Assembly (NCBI GenBank): GCA_003141795.1
Contig: PLNO01000389.1
Coordinates: forward strand, 1 to 12,519
Length of the DNA stretch: 12,519 bases
Direction of reading: 5' to 3'
Source of the DNA: Spirochaetaceae bacterium
GTDB taxonomy: Bacteria; Spirochaetota; Spirochaetia; SZUA-6; Fen-1364
Under the pieces are notes generated by a model, which searched no databases, was not told the DNA's origin, and saw only the letters and a program-made list of their open reading frames with translations. The position numbers were made by a program, and so were the translations under genes. Positions 1-6,967 of the stretch are shown one piece after another. Position 1 is the first letter of the stretch. Each line of letters starts with the position of its first letter.

Positions 1-957
1 GGCACTCTCTGGGAAACCTATTCGCATAAGGTGAACGACCGGATGCTCAACCCGCGCCACCTCGGGGAGATCACCGCGGCGGACGCCGAGGCGCGTGGCG
101 CGCGCCTGGTCGTCGCCGACTGGGGTGCCGAGGTCTGCGGCGATGCGATCCGGGCCTTCTGGGCGGTGGACCCGAAAACGGACAGGATCATCGACGCCCG
201 GTTCAAGACGTTCGGCTGCGGCACGGCCATCGCCTCCAGCGACATGATGTGCGAGATGATCATCGGAAAGACCGTGGACGAGGCGATGCGCATCACGAAC
301 ATCGACGTGGAAGCCGCGCTGCGCGACGACAAGGACACGGCGGCAATCCCTCCGCAGAAGATGCACTGCAGCGTCATGGCCTATGACGTCATCCGCAAGG
401 CCGCGGCGGAATACAAGGGCGTCGACATGAGCTCCATGGAGGAAGAGGAGATCGTCTGCCCGTGCGCCCGCGTGAGCATGCGCACGATCCGGGACGTCAT
501 CCGCATCAATGACCTGACGACAGTGGAAGAGATCACCCGCTTCACCAAGGCGGGTGCTTTCTGCAAGTCCTGCGTGCGGCCCGGGGGCCACGAGGCGCGC
601 AAGCACTACCTGGTGGACATCCTGCGCGACGTGCGCGCCGAAATGGAGCAGGAGAAAGCGGCGGCAGCCGTCGCCGCAGCTGCCGCGAAACCGCAGAAGT
701 TCTCCGAGCTCAGCCTGATCCAGAGGCATCGAGCGGTGGAGAAGGTTCTGGACGAAAAGGTGCGCCCTGCGCTGCTCAGGGACGGCGGCAACATGGAAGT
801 GACGGACATGCGGGAGTCGGAGGGGACCACGGAGGTGATCATCCGTTATTCGGGCGCGTGCAAGGGCTGCCCCAGCGCCGCGGTGGGGACGCTCAGCTTC
901 ATCGAGGATTTCCTCAAGACCGAGCTCGATCAGCGGATCAGAGTGGTGTCCGCCTAG
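1..957 (+). CDS. nifU: NifU-type three-domain Fe-S cluster scaffold (5' end off window)
   Basis: Scaffold on which a cysteine desulfurase (NifS/IscS) builds Fe-S clusters for transfer to cytosolic apoproteins. All three NifU domains are visible. Counting from the GTG at 31, the IscU-like domain has Cys36, Cys63 and Cys113. The central BFD-type [2Fe-2S] domain has Cys143-x-Cys145 and Cys178-x-x-Cys181. The C-terminal Nfu domain has the CKGC motif at 277-280. An Ala-rich linker (about 209-220) precedes the Nfu domain. The frame is open from base 1, and the residues encoded there (LWETYSHKVNDRML) align with the usual NifU N-terminus (MWDYxxKVxxxFxNP). The GTG at 31 is therefore internal and the start lies left of the window. 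No NifS gene is visible; it may lie upstream. The call is secure; whether it serves nitrogenase or general Fe-S assembly cannot be told. Confidence 0.93.
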   Translation, partial: GTLWETYSHKVNDRMLNPRHLGEITAADAEARGARLVVADWGAEVCGDAIRAFWAVDPKTDRIIDARFKTFGCGTAIASSDMMCEMIIGKTVDEAMRITNIDVEAALRDDKDTAAIPPQKMHCSVMAYDVIRKAAAEYKGVDMSSMEEEEIVCPCARVSMRTIRDVIRINDLTTVEEITRFTKAGAFCKSCVRPGGHEARKHYLVDILRDVRAEMEQEKAAAAVAAAAAKPQKFSELSLIQRHRAVEKVLDEKVRPALLRDGGNMEVTDMRESEGTTEVIIRYSGACKGCPSAAVGTLSFIEDFLKTELDQRIRVVSA

Positions 958-1013
958 AGTCGTAACGAATCGAGTCTCTTGACCTTATGAGTTCTTCGCT
1001 AATACTCTGCCTG

Positions 1014-1022
1014 TGATATAAT
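1014..1022 (+). promoter_or_regulatory. Extended -10 promoter of the LuxR-type gene
   Basis: TGATATAAT is a perfect TGn extended -10 element with a consensus TATAAT hexamer at 1017-1022. The expected start point is near 1029, giving a leader of about 20 nt before the GTG at 1050. The matching -35 position (around 994-1000) is weak, as is common with extended -10 promoters. A good AAGGAGG ribosome site lies at 1039-1045, 4 nt before the start codon. The gap after nifU (958-1049) shows no obvious terminator hairpin. Confidence 0.6.
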
Positions 1023-1049
1023 CATAGAAAAAGTACCGAAGGAGGCTGC

Positions 1050-1952
1050 GTGCTGCACGTCGCTCTGGCGCTGTACCTCTTCTCGTTTTCCCTGGGGATC
1101 GCCGTCGTGGTCCTCAGCCTGCTCGCTTTTGCGCGCTTCCACAGCGTCGTCTACCGGCAGCTCGCCGTCCTTTTCTCCGGGGCGCTCCTCATCGTGATCG
1201 TCGACATGCTGAAGATGTACGACCGTGCCACCATCGACAACTTCGGCGCCCTGATTCGGCTCCTGTACGCGTTTCTGTCCTTCGCGGGGTTCGGGCTGTT
1301 CGCGTACAGCATGCCGGCAATCGGCTTCCGGGTATGCTCCCTCCCCCTGTCCGGAAAGCGAAAAATCGTTCATTTCATCATCGTGGTGGTTGTCGCTTTC
1401 ATCGGCGGCTGGCACGAGCTCTCCCCGCAACCCGCGCTGGAAGTGGCATCGGCGGCGGCTCTCATCGGCGTACAGGTCTACGGCCTTCTCGTCGTGCTGC
1501 CGCGACTGGGGGGAATCAAGAACCCGCAGCTGCTCGTTCTCATGCGGCGCTTCCTCGTCCTGTTCGCGATCGGGATTGCGGCAACAGTCGCGGATGTCGC
1601 GGCAAGCAGCGTGTTCGGATCCCGGGCAGCCCTGCTCAGTCTCCCCCTCGTGCAGCTTTTGTATTTCTTCGGCGCCGTTGCGCTCCTGCTCTCTTTCGCG
1701 CTTCGCTATTCGTTTGTGGAGGAGGAAGGCTCGACATGCCTGCTCCCCGCTACCTTTATCTCGAAGTACGGGATATCACCCCGGGAGTGCGAGATTGTTT
1801 CCCTGATCGTTCGTGGATATTCCAACCGGATGGTGGCTGAAACGCTCTTCATATCGGCAATGACGGTGAAGAACCATATCTACCACATCTATCAGAAGAC
1901 AGGCGTGGAAAACAAGATCCAGCTGCTGAATCTGATAAACCCGGCAAAATGA
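1050..1952 (+). CDS. Seven-helix membrane protein with C-terminal LuxR-type DNA-binding domain
   Basis: A predicted one-component regulator fixed in the inner membrane. About seven hydrophobic segments are visible (roughly residues 4-28, 38-54, 66-90, 104-122, 129-151, 163-187, 195-219). An acidic linker (VEEEGS) and a LuxR/GerE helix-turn-helix at about 237-298 follow, with the typical SPRE, SNRMVAETLFIS and TVKNHIYHIYQKTGV blocks. An odd number of helices would put the DNA-binding end in the cytoplasm. No receiver, PAS or kinase domain is present, so the membrane part is probably the sensor; its signal is unknown. The GTG start is chosen for the AAGGAGG site at 1039-1045. It has its own promoter and converges with the large - strand operon. 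Its targets cannot be read from sequence. Confidence 0.85.
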   Translation: MLHVALALYLFSFSLGIAVVVLSLLAFARFHSVVYRQLAVLFSGALLIVIVDMLKMYDRATIDNFGALIRLLYAFLSFAGFGLFAYSMPAIGFRVCSLPLSGKRKIVHFIIVVVVAFIGGWHELSPQPALEVASAAALIGVQVYGLLVVLPRLGGIKNPQLLVLMRRFLVLFAIGIAATVADVAASSVFGSRAALLSLPLVQLLYFFGAVALLLSFALRYSFVEEEGSTCLLPATFISKYGISPRECEIVSLIVRGYSNRMVAETLFISAMTVKNHIYHIYQKTGVENKIQLLNLINPAK

Positions 1953-2012
1953 GACTTTTGGACTATTGCGTGAAAACGGAGATGGGATAGAATCAAAATG
2001 AAAAGTTGAAAC

Positions 2013-2100
2013 GCCAGCAGGAAGATAAGTAAAAAGTCGAACGGAAAGTCCAAGGAAAAAAAGTTTATCGATTATAAAAGCGGGGTATCTTCCTGCTGGC
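2013..2100. repeat. Perfect 15-bp inverted repeat with 58-nt AT-rich spacer
   Basis: GCCAGCAGGAAGATA at 2013-2027 is the exact reverse complement of TATCTTCCTGCTGGC at 2086-2100. The pair lies in the 166-bp gap between two convergent genes, so RNA from either side would contain it. The spacer is A-rich on the + strand and includes a run of seven or more A. On the - strand the distal arm is followed by a T-rich stretch (GTTTCAACTTTTC), so a terminator or 3'-end stabiliser for the - strand operon is possible, but the loop is far longer than in ordinary intrinsic terminators. I see no flanking target-site duplication that would suggest a transposon end. Two similar short tracts (AAAAGTTGAAACG at 2001, AAAAGTCGAACG at 2032) lie around the left arm. 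Confidence 0.75.
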
Positions 2101-2118
2101 AGTTCTTTCCCCGCGGCG

Positions 2119-3123
2119 CTACTGGTGCTGCAGCACATCCATCATTGCGGCAATGTTCTCCGCACGCGCATCCTTCGGTATGTCGTGCGCCGGCGCTGCA
2201 ATGTAGCCCCCGTCCCTGCCGATGCGCTGGATGAGGCGCTCCACCTCGACGCGTACCTGGGCCGGGGTTCCGTAGGGGAGCGTCTTCTGCGTGCTGATCC
2301 CGCCGAAGAACGTGAGCCGCGCGCCGTGGCGTTCCTTCACCGCCTCCACATCCATGACCTCGGGTTGAAAGGGGTTGAACACGTCGACCCCTGCGTCGAT
2401 GAGGTCGGGGAACAGCTCCTCCACCTGTCCGCAGCTGTGGATGAAGACCCGCTTTCCACGGCTCTTCACCAGCGCGTAGAGCTTCGCGATCCTGGGCCCG
2501 ATGTATTTCCTCCACAGGACGGGCCCCATGATGAGCCCCCTCTGCTGCCCCCAGTCGTCTCCGAACCTCATGGCGTCGATGTCGAAGGACAAGGCGCTGC
2601 GGGCAACGGAGATGTCGTAGTCGATGATCCGATCCAGCAGATCGTTCACGAACTGCTCCTCCGAGATCATGGCCATCAGGAGGTTCTCCATGCCGACGAG
2701 GGTCCACGCCCGCTCGAAAAGACTGAAGGCGATGGTGGCAACCGCCAGGCGCTCCCCCCGCGCGTCGACGGCCTGGCGAAACCCCGCGAAGCGCGAGGGG
2801 TTGTCGGGATCGGGAAACCTGTAGCTCCCCAGGGTCTGAGGCGTGATGCACGTGTTGCACACCGTTCCTATGTCCGTGTCCACGGTCCTGTCCCAGAGCA
2901 CGCCGAACTCGTCCTTCCACACTCCGGGCCTGCCGGGGACCTCCCCGTAGGGCAGGCGCGTGCGGATGACGTCCAGGCAGTTGCCGAGCTTCCCTTCGAA
3001 CTCCTGGTCATCGAACCAGTCCGCCATCGTCCGGCGGGCAGGCTCGGTGAACGTGACGTGGAAGGGCGTCGCGTCCGGCTGGCGATGCGCCAGGGCCGCG
3101 AGCGCCCTATCACGGGGCGTCAC
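2119..3123 (-). CDS. UROD-family protein (MtaA/CmuA-like, probable cobamide or methyl-group enzyme)
   Basis: A 334-residue member of the uroporphyrinogen decarboxylase superfamily, which covers haem-pathway HemE and zinc-dependent methyltransferases acting on corrinoid proteins. Visible landmarks are WKDEFGVLWDR (69-79), GDDWGQQ (188-194), a His-x-Cys pair (HSCG, His229 and Cys231) and GGYIAAPAHDIP (305-316). In MtaA-like enzymes the last block usually supplies a Cys zinc ligand; here the position appears to be His313. The position in a sugar operon argues against HemE. Its substrate is unknown; demethylation of a methylated sugar or cyclitol is only a guess. The start is the GTG at 3123, which overlaps the aldolase stop as GTGA and has GGAGGG at 3130-3135, 6 nt upstream. 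An ATG at 3156 would add 11 residues but lies inside the aldolase gene. It is the last gene of the operon. Confidence 0.8.
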   Translation of the reverse strand: MTPRDRALAALAHRQPDATPFHVTFTEPARRTMADWFDDQEFEGKLGNCLDVIRTRLPYGEVPGRPGVWKDEFGVLWDRTVDTDIGTVCNTCITPQTLGSYRFPDPDNPSRFAGFRQAVDARGERLAVATIAFSLFERAWTLVGMENLLMAMISEEQFVNDLLDRIIDYDISVARSALSFDIDAMRFGDDWGQQRGLIMGPVLWRKYIGPRIAKLYALVKSRGKRVFIHSCGQVEELFPDLIDAGVDVFNPFQPEVMDVEAVKERHGARLTFFGGISTQKTLPYGTPAQVRVEVERLIQRIGRDGGYIAAPAHDIPKDARAENIAAMMDVLQHQ

Positions 3124-3971
3124 GCTTTTCCCTCCGCTCCCGTCGTCCTGATCCACTTCTCCACGATGGGCACGAGCACTTCACGCGCAACACCGATGGC
3201 CCGCGGGGTCCAGAGGTTCTCCTCACGCGCCCACTGGGCGCTCAGGCTGTCGCGGAACCCGTGCACGAGCTCACTCGCGACGTTCACCTTCGCGATCCCC
3301 AGCCCGATGGACCGCCGGATGTCCTTCTCGGGGATCCCCGTGCCGCCGTGCATGACCAGCGGGACCGGGACTGCGGCGTGGAGCTTCGCCAGGAGATCGA
3401 ACTCGAGGTGGGGCTCGCCCTGGTAGAACCCGTGCTTGTTCCCCACGGACACGGCGAGCAGGTCGACGCCGGTCTCCTTCACGTAGCGCGCGGCATCGGC
3501 GGGATCGGTGTAGGCCGAGGTCGCCCCCGCTTCGGCGGTCCGCTGGTCAGCCTTGCCGATCGTGCCGATCTCCCCTTCGACGGTGATCCCCTTGGGCCGG
3601 GCCATGGCCACGACCTCGCGCAGGGCCGCGGCATTTTCCGCGAACGGCAGCGTCGAGAAATCGAGCATCACCGAGGTGAAGCGCGCATCGATGCATTGCC
3701 GCACCATTTCCATTGAGTCGCCGTGGTCCAGGTGCAGGGCTGCGGTGGCATGGTGCAACCCTTCGATCGCTCTGGCCACCTCCGCCATGGCACGCGGGGC
3801 CAGCACGGGAAACTCCCCCGGTCCCTGCATGAGGATCACCGGAGCCTTCATTTTTTCTGCGACTGTCAGAATCACATCCATGGACTCCGCATTCCACGTG
3901 CAGAAGGCCGGCACCGCGTAGCCCCCCCGGAATGCCCGAGTCACGAGGTCTCCCATTGGAACGAAACTCAC
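3120..3971 (-). CDS. Class II (zinc) ketose-bisphosphate aldolase family protein
   Basis: A 283-residue TIM-barrel aldolase of the FbaA/GatY/KbaY/IolJ family, expected to cleave a ketose phosphate into a three-carbon phosphate and an aldehyde in the cytosol. Visible: LHLDHG (79-84, with Asp82 as the likely catalytic acid and His83 as zinc ligand), VEGEIG (131-136), KHGFYQG (179-185, His180), MHGGTGIP (207-214, His208 plus the phosphate-binding glycines) and KVNVASEL (228-235). The length is normal. The start is the GTG at 3971, sharing GTGA with the DeoR stop, with AGGAGG at 3978-3983. Its own stop overlaps the next start the same way. No kinase gene is visible to make a phosphorylated substrate, so the kinase is elsewhere or the substrate is unusual. 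Confidence 0.9.
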   Translation of the reverse strand: MSFVPMGDLVTRAFRGGYAVPAFCTWNAESMDVILTVAEKMKAPVILMQGPGEFPVLAPRAMAEVARAIEGLHHATAALHLDHGDSMEMVRQCIDARFTSVMLDFSTLPFAENAAALREVVAMARPKGITVEGEIGTIGKADQRTAEAGATSAYTDPADAARYVKETGVDLLAVSVGNKHGFYQGEPHLEFDLLAKLHAAVPVPLVMHGGTGIPEKDIRRSIGLGIAKVNVASELVHGFRDSLSAQWAREENLWTPRAIGVAREVLVPIVEKWIRTTGAEGKA

Positions 3972-4759
3972 TCTTCTCCTCCTCTGTGCGCCTGCTGGCG
4001 CGTATCGTCCGCTATGATGACGTGTATGCCCTTTTCCTCCAGCGCTGCACGGCACTCGCTGTCCACGCCGCTGTCGGTAATGACCGTATGTACCTGGTCG
4101 AGCCGGAGGAACAGGACGAGCACTTCCCTGTTGAACTTCGAGCTGTCGGCAAGCACGATGACCTGCCGGGAGTTCTCCGCCACCTTTTTCTTCACCGGCA
4201 CCTCGTCGAGGTTCGACTGCGTGAACCCCTCCTGGAGGTTGATCCCCACGGTGCCCAGGAACGCCTTGGCGAACCTGAACTGCTTCACCGTCTCCTCGGG
4301 GATGGGCCCGATGAGGGAATGCGACGGCCCGTGGACCTTGCCACCCAGGAGGATGGTCTGCACGTTGGCCTTGTCCGCCAGGGTCTGCGCTACAACGGTG
4401 GAGATCGTCACGACGGTCACCCGCCTTGTGGAATCGACGGCAAGGGCGAGGTACGCGGCCGTGCTGCCTGCGTCGATGAACACCGACTCCCCCGGCTGCA
4501 CCATGGCCCACGCGGCTTTTCCTATCGCCTCTTTCTGCTCGCGGTGCACGGTCTCGCGCACCCGGTAGTCGACCTCGATCATCTCCTGGCCCGAGTAGGC
4601 ACCGCCGTGGGTCCGCTTGACGAGCTGGCGCTCCTCGAGCTTCATCAGGAGCCGGCGGATCGTCATCTCCGAAACGGAGAGGTCGACGGAGAGCTCCGCC
4701 ACGCTTCGGTAGCCCGTGCGCGCCAGGATCTCCAGGAGCTTGTCGCCTCTCTCTTTCAT
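3968..4759 (-). CDS. DeoR-family sugar-responsive transcriptional regulator
   Basis: A 263-residue cytosolic regulator. Residues 1-57 form the DeoR winged helix-turn-helix (ELSVDLSVSEMTIRRLLMKL, then RTHGGA at 49-54). The rest is the DeoR sensor domain, with DAGSTAAYLA (96-105), a GKVHGPSHSLIGP block (140-152), FLGTVGI (167-173) and LADSSKF (203-209). Family members usually repress sugar operons and are released by a phosphorylated intermediate. The ATG at 4759 is chosen because it begins the conserved domain 4 nt after the preceding stop; the open frame extends 42 residues further upstream but has no homology-like sequence. There is no room for a promoter in front, so it is made from the operon mRNA and probably controls its own operon. 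IolR of Bacillus belongs to the same family, which fits a cyclitol or sugar role. Confidence 0.9.
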   Translation of the reverse strand: MKERGDKLLEILARTGYRSVAELSVDLSVSEMTIRRLLMKLEERQLVKRTHGGAYSGQEMIEVDYRVRETVHREQKEAIGKAAWAMVQPGESVFIDAGSTAAYLALAVDSTRRVTVVTISTVVAQTLADKANVQTILLGGKVHGPSHSLIGPIPEETVKQFRFAKAFLGTVGINLQEGFTQSNLDEVPVKKKVAENSRQVIVLADSSKFNREVLVLFLRLDQVHTVITDSGVDSECRAALEEKGIHVIIADDTRQQAHRGGEE

Positions 4760-4763
4760 CCCC

Positions 4764-5879
4764 TCACTCCCGCAGGGACCGCGCCGACCACGGCGCCACC
4801 GGCTCGTGGCGACGCGCGCTTTCCAGGGCGGCGAAGCAGAGGGCAAGGCTTTCCAGGTTGTTGCGGGAGCCGTTCTCGGGCTCACGCTTCTCTTCCACGG
4901 AACGCAGGAGCTCGGCCATGGTGCCGTGAAAGCCGTCAGGGAACCACGTTCCGCTGAGCGCGGGGCGGCTGCGGCCCTCCGCGGTGGCGAGGGTCACCGC
5001 CTGGGTGTTGAGGTCGGGGCCGTCGCTCCACAACGCCCCCCGTGTGCCGGAAACGAACGTACGGTCCTGCTCGCCGAACAGCGTGTCGGCGTCGAAGGAC
5101 AGCGAGGCCTGGGCGTTCTCGTATTCGACGAGGACCTGGGAGAGCAGCGGGGGGGCGACCTGCTGTCCGGTGGCGGGGGCCACCGAGGCGTAGACCCTGC
5201 GGGGCGTTTTTCCCCTCATGAAGCAGCTCATGATGTCGAACCAGTGGATCCCGAAGTCGTACAGGACGATGAAATGGATGGATTCGAAAACGCTGCCCTT
5301 GATCCACGTGTGGTCCCAGCTTACCGCCGCGCGGGCGCTCACCACCTCACCGATATGGCCCGCGGCGATGGCCTGGCGCATCCAGCTCCAGTGCGGGGCC
5401 CATCTGCCGTTCTGGTTCACCGCGATCCGCACGCCGCGGGCCTCGGCCTTCTCCACGATGCGCAGCCCGAAGTCCAGGTCCGTGACGAAGGGCTTCTGGC
5501 TGAGGATGTGCTTGCCTGCCTCGATCGCCGGCTCGAACATCTCGGCGCGCTGCGCCGGATGCGCGGCGAGGTCGAGCACCTCCACGTCGTCCCGGGTGAG
5601 AAGCTCGTGCCAGTCCGTGCAGATGGCAGCCTGCGGGTAGAACCTCTCCTGCAGGGCGCGCGCCTTCTGCGGGTTAAGGTCGCACAGGACGGCAACGTCA
5701 TACCCTGCGGCGCTGTAGGCCCGCAGGTGCTGGACACTGATCCCACCGCAGCCCACAAGGCCGATTTTCGGCCGGTAGCGCGCGGGCTCGATGGGGCGGT
5801 AGGGAAGCTCCGGGGCGGGGATTTCTTTCCGATTGCTCCCCGTGGAAAGACCGTACGTATCGTCAGGCGTAAGCGGCAT
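4764..5879 (-). CDS. Gfo/Idh/MocA-family NAD(P)-dependent oxidoreductase A
   Basis: A 371-residue predicted sugar or cyclitol dehydrogenase. After a 36-residue N-terminal extension comes the Rossmann motif GLVGCGGIS (40-48) and CDLNPQKA (66-73). QKP at 128-130 is the family's EKP motif with Gln in the first place. NQNGRWAPH (155-163) and DFGIHWFD (208-215, with His212 and Asp215) are typical of one conserved subfamily. The C-terminal half is the substrate-binding sheet domain. The start ATG at 5879 has GGAGGGA just upstream and lies 12 nt after the previous stop. Family members oxidise a ring hydroxyl or reduce a ketone; the substrate is unknown. Two different members side by side suggest successive or reversible redox steps on one sugar. 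Confidence 0.9.
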   Translation of the reverse strand: MPLTPDDTYGLSTGSNRKEIPAPELPYRPIEPARYRPKIGLVGCGGISVQHLRAYSAAGYDVAVLCDLNPQKARALQERFYPQAAICTDWHELLTRDDVEVLDLAAHPAQRAEMFEPAIEAGKHILSQKPFVTDLDFGLRIVEKAEARGVRIAVNQNGRWAPHWSWMRQAIAAGHIGEVVSARAAVSWDHTWIKGSVFESIHFIVLYDFGIHWFDIMSCFMRGKTPRRVYASVAPATGQQVAPPLLSQVLVEYENAQASLSFDADTLFGEQDRTFVSGTRGALWSDGPDLNTQAVTLATAEGRSRPALSGTWFPDGFHGTMAELLRSVEEKREPENGSRNNLESLALCFAALESARRHEPVAPWSARSLRE

Positions 5880-5891
5880 CCTTCCCTCCGC

Positions 5892-6965
5892 CTACACGAG
5901 CCTGACGGTGCGCTTCTGATGCGCGCTCAGGACGGCAGAATCGACGATGCGCTGTCCGATGCGGCTGATGGAAGGAGAGAGCGGTCCCTCCACGGGATGC
6001 CCCGTTTCCAGGCAGTCGATGAGGTACTGCACGGGGTCCTGTCGGGGAGGGAGGAGCGTATCCACGGGGATCTCCTGCCCCGCGGGGTCGGTGCGGGTCT
6101 GCAACCGGACGGAGGGCGCAAAATCGTAGCTCGCGATGCATCCCTCGGTGCCCACCAGGACGAATCCGCACCGCGGCAGCGGCTGATGCGTCCAGGGATC
6201 GGACAGCGTGCCCCAGCGCGTCTCCATCTTGGAAAGCCCGCGCGCATAGCGGGCAACGGTGATGCTGTGCTCGTCGACCTCGAGGCCGGGGGGCTCGTCG
6301 ACGACGCTCGTAACCTCTATGGGCTCTTCGCCTCCGTGGTACCACGTGCCGAGCGTGGCGCCGTAGCCGAGGTAGTCCAGCAGCGAGCCGCCGCCGCCCT
6401 CCTTCTTGTAGAACCACGTGCGCGGCTTCTCCCTCTCCCTTTCCTCAGGCGTGAGCTCCACCTTGTCCGAGGTGTGGAAGAGGGGACCGCGGTTGCCGTC
6501 GTAGTAGTGGAACTCGATGAGGGTGCCGATCGCCCCCCCGTCGAGGAGACGCTTCGCCGTCACGTGCGCGGGGTACCACGCAAGCGGCCAGTTGACCGCC
6601 AGGAGCCTGCCCGTGCCGCGCATGACGGCAATGATGGCGTCGGCGTCGGCAAGGGTCGATGCAAAGGGCTTTTCCAGCAGCACGTGAACGCCGTAGTGCG
6701 CCACCTTCCGCACCCACTCCGCGTGGCGCGCTGTGGCGGGGCAGAGCAGGACGATGTCGGGCTTGGTTTTTTCCAGGCAGGCGCGATAGTCGGTGAAGAC
6801 CCTGTCCGCGGGGAGGGAGAAGCCCGCGATGGCGCGCTGCATCCGGGAGGAGCCTTCGTGGCAGATGCCGACGATCTCCGCCCCCGGATGGTTCCACGCC
6901 ATGCGCAGGTTGTCACCCATGTGGTCGTGGTCGAAATTGACCCCCGCGATCCTCCACCGCCGCAT
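5892..6965 (-). CDS. Gfo/Idh/MocA-family oxidoreductase B, atypical N-terminal loop
   Basis: A 357-residue second dehydrogenase-like protein, clearly divergent from its neighbour. The usual glycine-rich dinucleotide loop is replaced by GVNFDHDHMGDNL (8-20). The LLEKPFA motif (96-102) is intact, with Lys99 the family's central residue. The C-terminal domain shows NWPLAWYPAHV (125-135), EFHYYDGNRG (151-160) and a GGGGSLLDYLGYG stretch (190-202). The ATG at 6965 lies 2 nt after the stop of the TIM-barrel gene, with only a weak GGTGGT-like ribosome site, so it may depend on translational coupling. The open frame continues upstream as out-of-frame reading of the previous gene. Role by family: redox step on a sugar or cyclitol; the substrate is not known. 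Confidence 0.88.
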   Translation of the reverse strand: MRRWRIAGVNFDHDHMGDNLRMAWNHPGAEIVGICHEGSSRMQRAIAGFSLPADRVFTDYRACLEKTKPDIVLLCPATARHAEWVRKVAHYGVHVLLEKPFASTLADADAIIAVMRGTGRLLAVNWPLAWYPAHVTAKRLLDGGAIGTLIEFHYYDGNRGPLFHTSDKVELTPEEREREKPRTWFYKKEGGGGSLLDYLGYGATLGTWYHGGEEPIEVTSVVDEPPGLEVDEHSITVARYARGLSKMETRWGTLSDPWTHQPLPRCGFVLVGTEGCIASYDFAPSVRLQTRTDPAGQEIPVDTLLPPRQDPVQYLIDCLETGHPVEGPLSPSISRIGQRIVDSAVLSAHQKRTVRLV

Positions 6966-6967
6966 GT

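Noticed and set aside
979..984. TTGACC as -35 box for the LuxR-type gene
   Set aside because: It is 32 nt from the TATAAT at 1017, too far to pair. No good -10 lies at the right distance from it, so the extended -10 at 1014-1022 is the better promoter.
2013..2100. Terminal inverted repeats of a tiny transposon
   Set aside because: No target-site duplication flanks the arms and no second copy is seen in the window.
4760..4885. 42-residue N-terminal extension of the DeoR protein
   Set aside because: It overlaps the end of oxidoreductase A in another frame and is low-complexity; the conserved DeoR domain begins at the ATG at 4759.
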